Below are positions 16,411-26,762 of a stretch of 64,000 nucleotides of DNA, one piece after another (within the stretch, counting starts at the first letter, position 1; every line of letters starts with the position of its first letter). The translations under genes and the position numbers were made by a program. The notes beneath the pieces are model-generated. The model was not told the DNA's origin and made no database searches. It was given only the letters and a program-made list of their open reading frames with translations. Origin of the DNA: Nocardioides alpinus (lineage in GTDB: Bacteria > Actinomycetota > Actinomycetes > Propionibacteriales > Nocardioidaceae); contig NZ_FOKC01000005.1 in assembly GCF_900112035.1 (NCBI RefSeq), positions 62,001 through 126,000 on the forward strand, written 5' to 3'.

Positions 16411-17391
16411 TCACGTCCTCACCCGCCACGCCTCGAGGTGGTGGAACCCCTTCGCCGACACCCGCCGCACCCGGCGCCAGCGCCAGTCCTCCTCCCGGGC
16501 TGACTCGTCGTCCTCCTCGGCCGTCAGCGCCTCGCGGACGCCCGCGTCGACGAGCACCGTCCCGGGTCGCGCGGCCGAGGTCAGGCGCGAGGCCGCGTTG
16601 ACGGTCGAGCCGAACACGTCGCCGAGTCGTCGTACGACGGCGCCGTGGGCGATGCCGGCCCGCACCGCGGGGAACGGGTCGTCCGGGTCCTCGCCGCGGG
16701 CCGTCAGCGCGAGTGCGATCGTCACCGCGGCGGCCGGGTCGGCGACGGTGAAGAGGACCTCGTCGCCGATGGTCTTGATGACGTGGCCGGCGTGGTCGAC
16801 CACGAGGGTGGTCGTGTCCTGCTCGAAGCGGTCCACCCAGGCGACCAGCTCGGCCCCGTCGAGGCTGCGGCTCTGGGTGGTGTAGCCGACGATGTCGACG
16901 AAGCACACCGACAGCTGCGTCTCGGCCTGCGTGAGCGAGCTGGTGTCGGCGAGCAGGTGCTGCGCGGCACTGGCCAGGTGGCGGCGCCAGACGTAGGACT
17001 GCAGCTCCTCGACCCGCGGCAGCACCTCGGTGGCGAGGTCGGCGAGGGCGGCGGCGGGGTCGCCGCCCTCCACCGCGAGACCGGCGAGCAGCGTGGTCTG
17101 CCACTCCGCCAGCCGGGCATAGCTGCGACCCCACGTGCGGACGAGCGCGGCCTGTGACTCAGGCGGCAGGATGCCGATCTCGACGAGGTCGGCGCTCAAC
17201 CGCAGGGCCTCGACGTCGCTCTCCGCGAAGGCGACATCGTCGTCGTCGTGGTGCGGGAAGCCGAGCTGGTGCCACAGCGTGACCGCGACGTCGAGGGGTA
17301 CGCCGGCGCGCTCGGCGACCTGCACCCGCGTCAGGCTCGGCTCCTGGCCGAGCAGGAACGCCTCCATCGCACGCCCGACGTCCCCGTCCAC
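16411..17391 (-). CDS. Class III adenylate/guanylate cyclase
   Basis: 326 residues from GTG 17391. Residues about 1-155 are helical and resemble the regulatory half of Rv1264-like mycobacterial cyclases. The catalytic domain follows with metal-binding aspartates in CFVDIVGYTTQ and KTIGDEVLF, and the transition-state pair in STVNAASRL, so it should be active. No transmembrane segment is visible. It starts 5 bp after the stop of a cyclic-nucleotide-binding gene, so enzyme and receptor are probably made together. ATP versus GTP preference cannot be settled by eye. Confidence 0.9.
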   Translation of the reverse strand: MDGDVGRAMEAFLLGQEPSLTRVQVAERAGVPLDVAVTLWHQLGFPHHDDDDVAFAESDVEALRLSADLVEIGILPPESQAALVRTWGRSYARLAEWQTTLLAGLAVEGGDPAAALADLATEVLPRVEELQSYVWRRHLASAAQHLLADTSSLTQAETQLSVCFVDIVGYTTQSRSLDGAELVAWVDRFEQDTTTLVVDHAGHVIKTIGDEVLFTVADPAAAVTIALALTARGEDPDDPFPAVRAGIAHGAVVRRLGDVFGSTVNAASRLTSAARPGTVLVDAGVREALTAEEDDESAREEDWRWRRVRRVSAKGFHHLEAWRVRT

Positions 17392-17396
17392 GTGGA

Positions 17397-17771
17397 TCAG
17401 CGTCCCGCGACCCGCCCGGCTGCGGCGGCACGCAGCGCGGCGCCGAAGGCCGGGACCTGGTCGGCCAGCTCCTCGAGGCGTTCGCTCGTGAAGTGGACGA
17501 CCGTGAGCGGGGTCAGGGCGACGACGGTGGCCGAGCGCAGCGTCCGGTTGACGATGGCGGCCTCCCCGACGACGGCACCGGGCCCGAGGGTGGCGATCTC
17601 CACGCCGCCCTTGCGCACCGACACCTCACCCTCGGTGATGAGGTACGCCTTGTCGGCGGGGGTGCCTGCCGCGATGGGCGACCAGCCCTGCGGCAGGGTC
17701 AACGCGTTGCCCCCAGCCAGCACACGCTGGGCGTCAGCGGGGTCGAGGGCATCCAGGATCGAGTCAGTCAT
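17397..17771 (-). CDS. Cyclic-nucleotide-binding domain protein
   Basis: 124 residues, a bare CNB domain. The phosphate-binding cassette is VGEAAIVNRTLRSATVVAL, with the conserved Gly-Glu and the Arg-Ser-Ala that contact the ribose and phosphate. There is no effector domain such as a helix-turn-helix, kinase or transporter; the C-terminal helix (ADQVPAFGAALRAAA) is all that follows. Directly upstream of a class III cyclase (5-bp gap), it probably reads that enzyme's product or controls the cyclase. Confidence 0.88.
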   Translation of the reverse strand: MTDSILDALDPADAQRVLAGGNALTLPQGWSPIAAGTPADKAYLITEGEVSVRKGGVEIATLGPGAVVGEAAIVNRTLRSATVVALTPLTVVHFTSERLEELADQVPAFGAALRAAAAGRVAGR

Positions 17772-17828
17772 GACAACTCAACGATCCATCGCGGCGAACG
17801 TGATGGCCCGCTGAGCAGCCACCCTCGG

Positions 17829-19064
17829 TCAGTCGACGTGCAGCGGCTCCCGCGAGATCGGGCAGCTCATGCAGCGCGGTCCGCCACGTCCCGAGCCCAG
17901 CTCGGACCCGGCGATCCGGACGACCTCAATGCCGGCGTCCTCGAGCCGGTCGTTGGTCTCGTCGTTGCGCTCGTAGGCGACGGCCACCCGCGGGGCGAGG
18001 GCCAGCGTGTTGTTGCCGTCGTCCCACTGCTCGCGCTCGGCGGTGACCGGGTCGAGGCCGGTGTCGATCTGGTGCAGCGTGTCGATCTGCATCGCCTTGG
18101 CCGCGGCGACCAGGAACGGCTCCCAGTCGCTGACGTCGAGGGTCAGGTCGCTCTCGCCGGATCCGGGGTCGCGGAGGGTCACGGTCACCGCGCGGAGGGT
18201 GTCGGCGACGTTGGGATACATCACGACCTTGTCGACGTCGACCATCGTGCAGACGGTGTCGAGGTGCATCGTGGCCCGCTCCTGGGCGATCGGCACGGCC
18301 AGCACGGTGTGGGCGAGGTCGGCGTGGAAGACCTGGCGGGCCAGCCGCTCGACGCCGGCGGGGGTCGTACGCTCCCCGACACCCACCGCGATGACGCCGG
18401 GGGCCAGCAGCAGGACGTCGCCACCCTCCACGTGCTCGTTGTGCCAGCCGTGGATCTTGCGGGTGCCGGCGAAGCGCGGGTGCTCGGTGTAGATCAGCTC
18501 GGTCAGCTGGGTCTCGCGCTTGCGGGCCGGCATGGCGAGGCTGGTGACCGCGACCCGGTCGCGGACCCACACGCTGGAGTCGCGGGTGAAGAGCAGGTTG
18601 GGCAGCGGGTCGATGAGGAAGTCGTGGGGGTGCAGCAGGCTGGTGACCAGGCCGTGGCCGCCGCGGACCTCGTCGTTGCGGATGCCGGAGGTGAGCGTGT
18701 CGGTCAGCTCCGACGGCGACTGGTCGCGCAGCGACTGCGCGAGGTAGCGGCGCATGGTGTCGCCGAGGTGCAGCCCGGACAGCGCGCTGGTGATCGCGTG
18801 GTTGCGTGCGGCCGGGCTCTCGAGCGTCTCGGTGAGGAGCTCGGTCAGGTAGAGCACCTCGACGCCGCGCTCGCGCAGGGTGGCGGCGAACGCGTCGTGC
18901 TCGTCCTGCGCCCGGCTCACCCACGGGATGCCGTCGAAGAGGAGGCGGTCGTTGTTGCGCGGCGTCAGGCGCTTGAGCTCGTTGCCCGGGCGGTGCAGCA
19001 TCACGGTGGCCAGGCGGCCGACCTCGCTGTCAGCGCCGTGGGGGGCCGTGGGGGTGGAGACCAT
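17829..19064 (-). CDS. arcA: Arginine deiminase
   Basis: Hydrolyses arginine to citrulline and ammonia. 411 residues. Guanidino-group enzyme motifs are intact: an N-terminal [25 protein letters not shown] with a catalytic Asp, [18 protein letters not shown] with the catalytic His, and the C-terminal [10 protein letters not shown] containing the nucleophilic Cys. The usual partners arcB, arcC and arcD are not adjacent, so ATP generation by the full pathway is not shown here; nitrogen release or acid resistance are alternatives. Confidence 0.95.
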   Translation of the reverse strand: MVSTPTAPHGADSEVGRLATVMLHRPGNELKRLTPRNNDRLLFDGIPWVSRAQDEHDAFAATLRERGVEVLYLTELLTETLESPAARNHAITSALSGLHLGDTMRRYLAQSLRDQSPSELTDTLTSGIRNDEVRGGHGLVTSLLHPHDFLIDPLPNLLFTRDSSVWVRDRVAVTSLAMPARKRETQLTELIYTEHPRFAGTRKIHGWHNEHVEGGDVLLLAPGVIAVGVGERTTPAGVERLARQVFHADLAHTVLAVPIAQERATMHLDTVCTMVDVDKVVMYPNVADTLRAVTVTLRDPGSGESDLTLDVSDWEPFLVAAAKAMQIDTLHQIDTGLDPVTAEREQWDDGNNTLALAPRVAVAYERNDETNDRLEDAGIEVVRIAGSELGSGRGGPRCMSCPISREPLHVD

Positions 19065-19197
19065 GTCGGGACTCTAGTGCGGTCCGGGCACTTTGTGACA
19101 CAGCAGGCGCCACCACCCAGCGCCACCTGTGCCCCGACCTGGCACGGGGTGTGTCACCACGCGGCGGGATGCACTCCGGGATGTGGTCGGGGCCGTG

Positions 19198-20262
19198 TCA
19201 CCACGCGCGCCACTCGTCCGCCAGCAGGGCGTACTCGAAGGAGTCGGTCCAGGCGCCCTTGGACCAGAAGTCTCCGAGCCGGTGGGTCTCGCGGCGCATC
19301 CCGAGGCGCTCGCAGAGTGCGGCCGAACGGTCGTTGCGCGCGTCGAGGTTGGCCACGACCCGCCGCAGGCCGTAGTGCTCGAAGCCCAGTCGCAGCACGG
19401 CGCGGGCGGCCTCGGTCGCGAAGCCGCGGGCGGCGTGCTGCGGCAGGATCGTCCAACCGATCTCGCCCTCGCTGAGGCCGGTGCCCTGCAGGTGCAGCAT
19501 CGAGTCGCCGACGACCTGACCGTCGTGCACCACGGCCAGGCCGATGAACTCGCCGTCGCCCGGGTCGGTGCGGCGGCGCACCAGCTCGGCGACCTCGGCC
19601 GGGTTCATCGGACGGCTCAGCAGGAGGCTGGTCCACTCCTCGGAGGCCCACGCATCGACGAACGCGGCAGCGTCGCCGATCTCGAAGGGCCGCAGCGTCA
19701 GCCGCTCGGTGAGCAGCGGCCAGACCGGAGGCGCGGGTGTGAGGAACTCCCGTCGGGGTGCGTCGACCCAGGTCTCGCGGACCGTGGGACCGCCGAAGCG
19801 GAGCCGGTCGTACGCCGTCATCGGCAGCAGCAGCGCGTCCAGCCCGGGAACGGCGATCACGCCGTCCACGGCCTCGCCGATCATCCCGCGCGCGATCGGG
19901 TCGTGCGGGTCGCGGCGCAGCAGGTCGACCGCGGCGGCAGCCTCGGCCACGCGCTCGTTCTTCTGCCTGATGCGGAACGGCAGCACCTCGCGGAGGCAGA
20001 CGTACTGCCCGGACAGGTAGTGGCTCCACTCCTGCTCGCCGCTCGCGGGGTCCTCGGCCCAGAACGCCACGAACCAGTCGTGCAGCTCGTCGACACCGCC
20101 GGCGATCTCGGCGACCGCTCCGTGCGCGGCCGGGACCATCGGTGTCCCGTCGCCCAGGACGTACGACGGCAGTGGCAGGCGGCCCTCGAGCATGAGCTGC
20201 ATCGCCCCGGGCGTGGCGGCGACGAAGTGCTCACGGACGTAGGCGTCGTCCGCGGCGGTCAT
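19198..20262 (-). CDS. DUF6058 domain fused to a GNAT acetyltransferase
   Basis: 354 residues from ATG 20262; an in-frame GTG at 20340 overlapping the previous gene would add 26 residues. Residues 1-170 resemble DUF6058 proteins (DDAYVREHFV, LHDWFVAFW, LSGQYVCLREVLP, IRQKNE). From about 180 a complete GNAT domain follows (LTERLTLRPFE, the acetyl-CoA region HAARGFATEAARAVLRLGF, then VVANLDARNDRSAALCERLG). The DUF6058 family is usually free-standing, so the fusion may couple an uncharacterised activity to acetylation. It lies 59 bp after the GDT1 gene. Confidence 0.75.
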   Translation of the reverse strand: MTAADDAYVREHFVAATPGAMQLMLEGRLPLPSYVLGDGTPMVPAAHGAVAEIAGGVDELHDWFVAFWAEDPASGEQEWSHYLSGQYVCLREVLPFRIRQKNERVAEAAAAVDLLRRDPHDPIARGMIGEAVDGVIAVPGLDALLLPMTAYDRLRFGGPTVRETWVDAPRREFLTPAPPVWPLLTERLTLRPFEIGDAAAFVDAWASEEWTSLLLSRPMNPAEVAELVRRRTDPGDGEFIGLAVVHDGQVVGDSMLHLQGTGLSEGEIGWTILPQHAARGFATEAARAVLRLGFEHYGLRRVVANLDARNDRSAALCERLGMRRETHRLGDFWSKGAWTDSFEYALLADEWRAW

Positions 20263-20321
20263 CGGGTGGTCGCCGTTGACGGCGAGGTAGCGGTCGTGGA
20301 CCGCCCTCTCGACCGATCCGG

Positions 20322-20927
20322 TCAGCGCGTCATCTCCCACACGGTCAACAGTGCCATCAACACGCAGACCGTGGCACCCACGTAGTGGAGCGCCGAGAGC
20401 TTCACGCGCTGCAGCAGCAGGCGCCCGACGATCACGGCGAGGCCGGAGACCGCGAGCAGCGCGCCCCAGGCGCCGAGGAAGACCGAGACCGGGTCGTCGT
20501 ACTTCGCGACGAGCGAGATCGTCAGCAGCTGGGACAGGTCGCCCCACTCGGCCGCGAAGAGCACCAGGAACGAGGTGACGACGACCCGGAAGCCGTGCGC
20601 GTCGGCGTCGGACTTGGCGGCGTACTCCTCCTCCTGGCCCGCCTCGTCGGCGTCGGCCGAGCGCGCCTCGCGGAACAGGATCACCGCTCCGATGAGGAAC
20701 ATCAGCGCAGCGATGCTGTGGATGAGCTGCTCGGGCAGGAACGAGGCGGCCTTGCCGAGGCCGACCGCGACGCCGGTCTGCACGAGGAACGCCAGCGCGA
20801 CGCCGATCCAGACGAAGAGCGGTCGCATCTTCGTCGACATCACCAGGGTGGCGATGAAGGTCTTGTCGGGGAGCTCGACGACGAAGATGGCGCCGAAGGC
20901 GAGGGCCACGACCAGCAGATCAATCAC
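20322..20927 (-). CDS. GDT1/TMEM165 family Mn2+/Ca2+ exporter
   Basis: 201 residues, six or so membrane helices in two homologous halves. Each half carries the family acidic motif: VVELPDKTFIATLVMS in the first and AAEWGDLSQLLTISLV in the second, separated by an acidic loop (DADEAGQEEEY). UPF0016/GDT1 proteins exchange Mn2+ or Ca2+ for protons and give manganese tolerance in bacteria. GTG 20927 is the start. No yybP-ykoY leader is seen here, unlike the TerC gene 10 kb away. Confidence 0.9.
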   Translation of the reverse strand: MIDLLVVALAFGAIFVVELPDKTFIATLVMSTKMRPLFVWIGVALAFLVQTGVAVGLGKAASFLPEQLIHSIAALMFLIGAVILFREARSADADEAGQEEEYAAKSDADAHGFRVVVTSFLVLFAAEWGDLSQLLTISLVAKYDDPVSVFLGAWGALLAVSGLAVIVGRLLLQRVKLSALHYVGATVCVLMALLTVWEMTR

Positions 20928-20975
20928 CGACCGAGTCTCTCAGGGTCGTTCAATCGCGAACTACGCGGCCCGCGA

Positions 20976-21848
20976 CTACCCGTCCCGGAACGCGTCGGCC
21001 GCGTAGACCCCGAGGACCTTGACCTCGGTGGTGAAGAAGGCCAGCTCCTCGAGCGCGTTGCGCACGCCCGGGTCGTCGGGGTGGCCGTCGACCTCGGCGA
21101 GGAACTGGGTGGCGGTGAAGTGGCCGCCGACCATGTAGCTCTCCAGCTTGGTCATGTTGACGCCGTTGGTCGCGAAGCCGCCCAGCGCCTTGTAGAGCGC
21201 CGCGGGCAGGTTGCGGACGTTGAAGATGAAGGTCGTCACGACCGGGCCCTCGCCCGCGGTCGCCTGCTCGAAGTCGCGCGACAGCACCACGAAGCGGGTG
21301 GTGTTGTGGTCCTCGTCCTCGATCTCCTCGCGCAGCACCTGCAGGCCGTAGATCTCCGCGGCCAGCGGCGGCGCGATCGCGGCCTGGGTCAGGTCGCCGG
21401 ACTCCGAGACCTCCCGCGCGGCACCGGCGGTGTCGCCGGCGACGACGGGAGTGAGGCCGAGCTCGCGGATGACCCCGCGGCACTGGCCGAGCGCGTGGAC
21501 GTGGCTGTGCACGGTGCGCAGCGAGTCGATGCTCGCCTCCGGCAGCGCCATCAGGGAGAACTGGATCCGCAGGAACCGCTCGCCGACGATGTGCAGGTCG
21601 GACGTCGGCAGGAAGTGGTGGATGTCGGCCACCCGGCCGGCGATGGAGTTGTCGATCGGGATCATCGCGAGGTCGGCGTCGCCGCCCTCGACGGCGGCGA
21701 ACGCGTCCTCGAACGACGCGCAGGCGACCGGCTCCCAGTCCGGGTAGGCCTGCTGGCACACGAGGTGGGAGTTGGCCCCCGGCTCGCCCTGGTAGGCGAT
21801 CCGGCGCCTCGGCCCCGCCACATCAGACCCCACCGCAGACTCCGTCAC
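20976..21848 (-). CDS. pheA: Prephenate dehydratase
   Basis: Converts prephenate to phenylpyruvate in phenylalanine synthesis. 290 residues from GTG 21848. The catalytic part has AYQGEPGANSHLVCQ and the conserved NTTRFVVLS motif; the last 90 residues form an ACT domain (YKALGGFATNGVNMTKLESYM) for feedback control by phenylalanine. The usual ESRP of the ACT domain reads ESYM here, which might weaken Phe inhibition. It is divergent from the DUF4446 gene. Confidence 0.95.
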   Translation of the reverse strand: MTESAVGSDVAGPRRRIAYQGEPGANSHLVCQQAYPDWEPVACASFEDAFAAVEGGDADLAMIPIDNSIAGRVADIHHFLPTSDLHIVGERFLRIQFSLMALPEASIDSLRTVHSHVHALGQCRGVIRELGLTPVVAGDTAGAAREVSESGDLTQAAIAPPLAAEIYGLQVLREEIEDEDHNTTRFVVLSRDFEQATAGEGPVVTTFIFNVRNLPAALYKALGGFATNGVNMTKLESYMVGGHFTATQFLAEVDGHPDDPGVRNALEELAFFTTEVKVLGVYAADAFRDG

Positions 21849-21916
21849 GCCGCGAGTCTGGCACGCGCGGCCGTGTCCGACCGGCCGATACCGCCCCGCG
21901 AACATAGGGTCACCCC

Positions 21917-22309
21917 ATGCTCGATGTGGTCGCTGTCGTCCTTGCTGCGCTGGCCTGCGTGCTGGCCGGCCTCGCCCTGCGTCGTACGACGTCGCGCCCG
22001 AGCGGAGAGGGCGTGGATGCGCTGCCCGAGGACGTCCACGGCCTGCGGCAGGAGGTCGCGGCGCTCAAGGCCGAGAACGCCGACGCGCTGCGCCACCTCT
22101 CCGTCGTGCGCTACGACGCCTTCGGCGACGTGGGCGGCCACCTGAGCTGGAGCCTGGCCCTGCTCGACGACGCCGGTCACGGCACCGTCCTCACCTCGAT
22201 CCACGGGCGCAGCGAGGCCCGCACCTACGCCAAGTCCGTCGCCGGCTGGACCTGCGAGCAGCAGCTGTCGCCGGAGGAGCTCGAGGCGATCGAGCACGCC
22301 CGCCCCTGA
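21917..22309 (+). CDS. DUF4446 family membrane-anchored protein
   Basis: 130 residues. A single N-terminal membrane segment (VVAVVLAALACVLAGLAL) is followed by a short coiled coil (GLRQEVAALKAEN) and a strand-rich domain whose pattern is typical of DUF4446 (VVRYDAFGDVGGHLSWSLALL, then VLTSIHGRSEARTYAKSV). Its function is unknown; the cytosolic domain may bind a ligand. It is divergent from pheA (68 bp) and ends 93 bp before kdpF. Confidence 0.85.
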   Translation: MLDVVAVVLAALACVLAGLALRRTTSRPSGEGVDALPEDVHGLRQEVAALKAENADALRHLSVVRYDAFGDVGGHLSWSLALLDDAGHGTVLTSIHGRSEARTYAKSVAGWTCEQQLSPEELEAIEHARP

Positions 22310-22321
22310 GGTGGCCAGGTA

Positions 22322-22362
22322 GGCGACAAGTGCCCGTCAACGGGCGCTAAGACGGCGACAAG
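22322..22362 (+). promoter_or_regulatory. Direct repeats upstream of kdpF, candidate KdpE site
   Basis: GGCGACAAG occurs at 22322-22330 and again at 22354-22362, 32 bp apart (three helical turns), on either side of a small hairpin GCCCG-TCAA-CGGGC (22332-22345). The array lies 41-81 bp before the kdpF start. In-phase repeats suit dimeric response-regulator binding; KdpE is the obvious candidate, but no actinobacterial KdpE consensus is at hand to compare. Confidence 0.35.
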
Positions 22363-22402
22363 ACCGGCCTGATCCCGCCCGGTCGGGTCGACGCTCGAGG
22401 AC

Positions 22403-22495
22403 ATGAGCATCGAAAGCGGCCTGCTCGTGGGCGCGGTCATCGTGATCGCCCTCTACGTCCTTGCGGCCCTGGTCTTCCCGGAGCGTTTCTCGTGA
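22403..22495 (+). CDS. kdpF: KdpF, small subunit of the K+-transporting ATPase
   Basis: 30 residues, essentially one membrane helix (GLLVGAVIVIALYVLAALVF) ending PERFS. KdpF stabilises the KdpABC complex in the membrane. The stop codon overlaps the kdpA start as GTGA (22492-22495), so the two are translationally coupled. Its size, helix and place immediately before kdpA identify it. ATG 22403 is preceded by CGAGGA as ribosome-binding site. Confidence 0.85.
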   Translation: MSIESGLLVGAVIVIALYVLAALVFPERFS

Positions 22496-24146
22496 CCGAC
22501 ACCCTCGGCGGTCTGGTGACGATCGCCCTCCTCATCGTCCTGCTCGCCGCGGCCTACGTCCCGCTCGGGGACTACATGGCGCGGGTCTTCACCAGCACCC
22601 GCCACCTGCGCGTCGAGCGCGGCGTCTACCGCCTCACCGGCGTCGACCCCGACGCCGAGCAGGGGGCGCGCTCCTATGCCACCAGCGTCGTCGGCTTCAG
22701 CCTGGTCGGCATCGTCGGCCTGATGGCCCTGCTGGTCGGCCAGGCGGCCCTGCCGATGGATCGCGGGCTGCCCGGAATGCCGTGGTGGATGTCCTTCAAC
22801 ACGGCGGTCTCCTTCGTCACCAACACCAACTGGCAGTCCTACGCCGGTGAGTCGACGCTGGGCTTCACAGCGCAGATGGCCGGACTGGCGGTGCAGAACT
22901 TCCTCTCCGCCGCGGTCGGCATGGCGATCGCCGTCGCGCTGATCCGCGGGTTCGTACGGGCCCGCAGCGGGACGCTGGGCAACTTCTGGGTCGACCTGAC
23001 CCGCGCCACCCTCCGGATCCTGCTGCCGCTGTCGGTCGTGGCCGCCCTGCTGCTCCTCGCCGGTGGTGTCGTGCAGAGCTTCGCCGACACCACCGTGCAG
23101 ACCCTCGCCGGCCACCCCCAGGTGCTGACCGGCGGGCCGGTGGCCAGCCAGGAGGCGATCAAGGAGCTCGGCAACAACGGTGGCGGCTTCTTCAACGCCA
23201 ACTCCGCGCACCCCTTCGAGAACCCCACCGCCCTGACGAACTTCCTCGAGGTCTTCCTCATCCTGGTGCTGCCGGTCGCACTGACCCGGACGCTCGGCAC
23301 GATGCTCGGCCACCGCCGCCAGGGCGTCGCGGTGCTCGGCGTGATGACGATCCTCTGGTCGGTCTCCCTCGCGGTCACCACCTGGGCCGAGGTCGGCGCG
23401 CACTCGGCGGCCGGACGGGCCGCGGGCGCGGCGATGGAGGGCAAGGAGACCCGCTTCGGCGAGTGGGCGTCCGCGCTGTTCGCGGTCGCCACCACCGGTA
23501 CGTCGACCGGCGCGGTCAACGCCTCGCACGACTCGCTGACCCCGGCCGGCGGCGGCACCGTGCTGGTCAACATGATGCTGGGCGAGATCGTGCCCGGCGG
23601 CGTGGGCGCCGGCATCTACGGCATCCTCGTGATGGCGATCCTGGCCGTCTTCGTCGCCGGGCTGATGGTGGGCCGCACCCCCGAGCTGCTCGGCAAGAAG
23701 ATCAGCGCCCGCCAGATGACGTACGTCGCCCTCTACACGCTGACCACCCCCGCCCTCGTCCTCGTCGGCACCGGGACGGCCATCGCGCGCAGCGACACCG
23801 CAGAAGCCATGGGCAATCCGGGCGGCCACGGGTTCTCGGAGGTGTTGTACGCCTACACGTCCGCGGCCAACAACAACGGCAGCGCCTTCGGTGGGCTCAC
23901 GGTGACCTCCGACTTCCTCCAGATCACGCTGGCGCTGGCGATGCTGCTCGGCCGGCTCGTGCCGATCGTGCTCGTCCTGCTGCTCGCCGGGTCGCTCGCC
24001 GAGCAGGGCAAGGTGCCCGCCACGGCGGGCACGCTGCCCACCCACACGCCCCTCTTCGTCGGGATGCTGGTCGGGGTCATCGTGATCATGACCGGCCTCA
24101 CCTACTTCCCGGCGCTCGCCCTCGGACCGATTGCTGAGGCCCTCGC

Positions 24147-24150
<4 letters not shown>
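22492..24150 (+). CDS. kdpA: Potassium-transporting ATPase subunit A
   Basis: 552 residues, about ten membrane helices. KdpA is the channel-like subunit that selects K+; filter-loop motifs can be seen in [44 protein letters not shown] and [12 protein letters not shown]. Together with KdpB it forms a high-affinity K+ pump used at low external potassium. The gene starts at GTG 22492 overlapping kdpF by 4 bp and ends overlapping kdpB by 4 bp. Confidence 0.97.
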
Positions 24151-26159
<2,009 letters not shown>

Positions 26160-26161
26160 CC

Positions 26162-26758
26162 ATGCTCACGCACCTGCTCACCGACCTCTCCCGCCAGTCC
26201 CTCGCCGCGCTGCGCATGCTGCTCGTCATGACGGTGCTCCTCGGTGTCGGCTATCCGGTCGCCGTGTGGGGCGCCGGCCAGGCCCTGGTTGACCGGGCGG
26301 ACGGCCAGCCCGTACGCGTCGACGGCGAGGTCGTCGGGTCCCGGCTCATCGGCCAGCAGTTCGAGGGCGACGAGTGGTTCCACTCCCGGCCCTCGCCCCA
26401 GGCGTACGACACGCTGGCGTCGGCTCCGAGCAACCTGGGCCCTTCCAACCCGGACCTCCTCGCTGCCATCGACGAGCGTCGCGCCGAGGTCGCCACCCGC
26501 GAGGGCGTGTCCCCGGGCGACGTCCCCCCGGACGCGCTGACCGCCTCCGGCTCGGGCCTCGACCCCCACATCTCCCCGGCGTACGCACTCCTCCAGGCGC
26601 CGCGGGTCGCCGAGGCCAACGACCTGACGGTCGACGAGGTCGAGGACCTGGTCGCCGCGCACACCGACGGCCGGGGGCTCGGCTTCCTCGGCGAGCCCGG
26701 TGTCAACGTCCTCGAGCTGAACCTCGCGGTCCGGGCATCGGCCCCGGGTGGAGACTGA
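26162..26758 (+). CDS. kdpC: Potassium-transporting ATPase subunit C
   Basis: 198 residues. A single N-terminal membrane helix (ALRMLLVMTVLLGVGYPVAV) anchors a periplasmic-type domain. Conserved segments include GSRLIGQQFEGDEWFHSRPS, ASGSGLDPHISPAYAL and DGRGLGFLGEPGVNVLELN. KdpC assists ATP binding and assembly of the pump. It follows kdpB by 2 bp and precedes kdpD by 4 bp. Confidence 0.96.
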   Translation: MLTHLLTDLSRQSLAALRMLLVMTVLLGVGYPVAVWGAGQALVDRADGQPVRVDGEVVGSRLIGQQFEGDEWFHSRPSPQAYDTLASAPSNLGPSNPDLLAAIDERRAEVATREGVSPGDVPPDALTASGSGLDPHISPAYALLQAPRVAEANDLTVDEVEDLVAAHTDGRGLGFLGEPGVNVLELNLAVRASAPGGD

Positions 26759-26762
26759 GTCC

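Noticed and set aside
19081..19197. GTGTCACCACGCG repeats between arcA and the GNAT fusion
   Set aside because: Two 13-bp matches (19152 and 19195) with weak surrounding similarity; too little to define an element.
20928..20975. A second yybP-ykoY leader before the GDT1 gene
   Set aside because: Only 48 bp separate it from pheA on the same strand and no GGGGAGTA or GAGACCTC segments are found.
22310..22402. c-di-AMP (ydaO) riboswitch before kdp
   Set aside because: The gap is only 93 bp, too short for the motif, and the conserved ydaO segments are missing.
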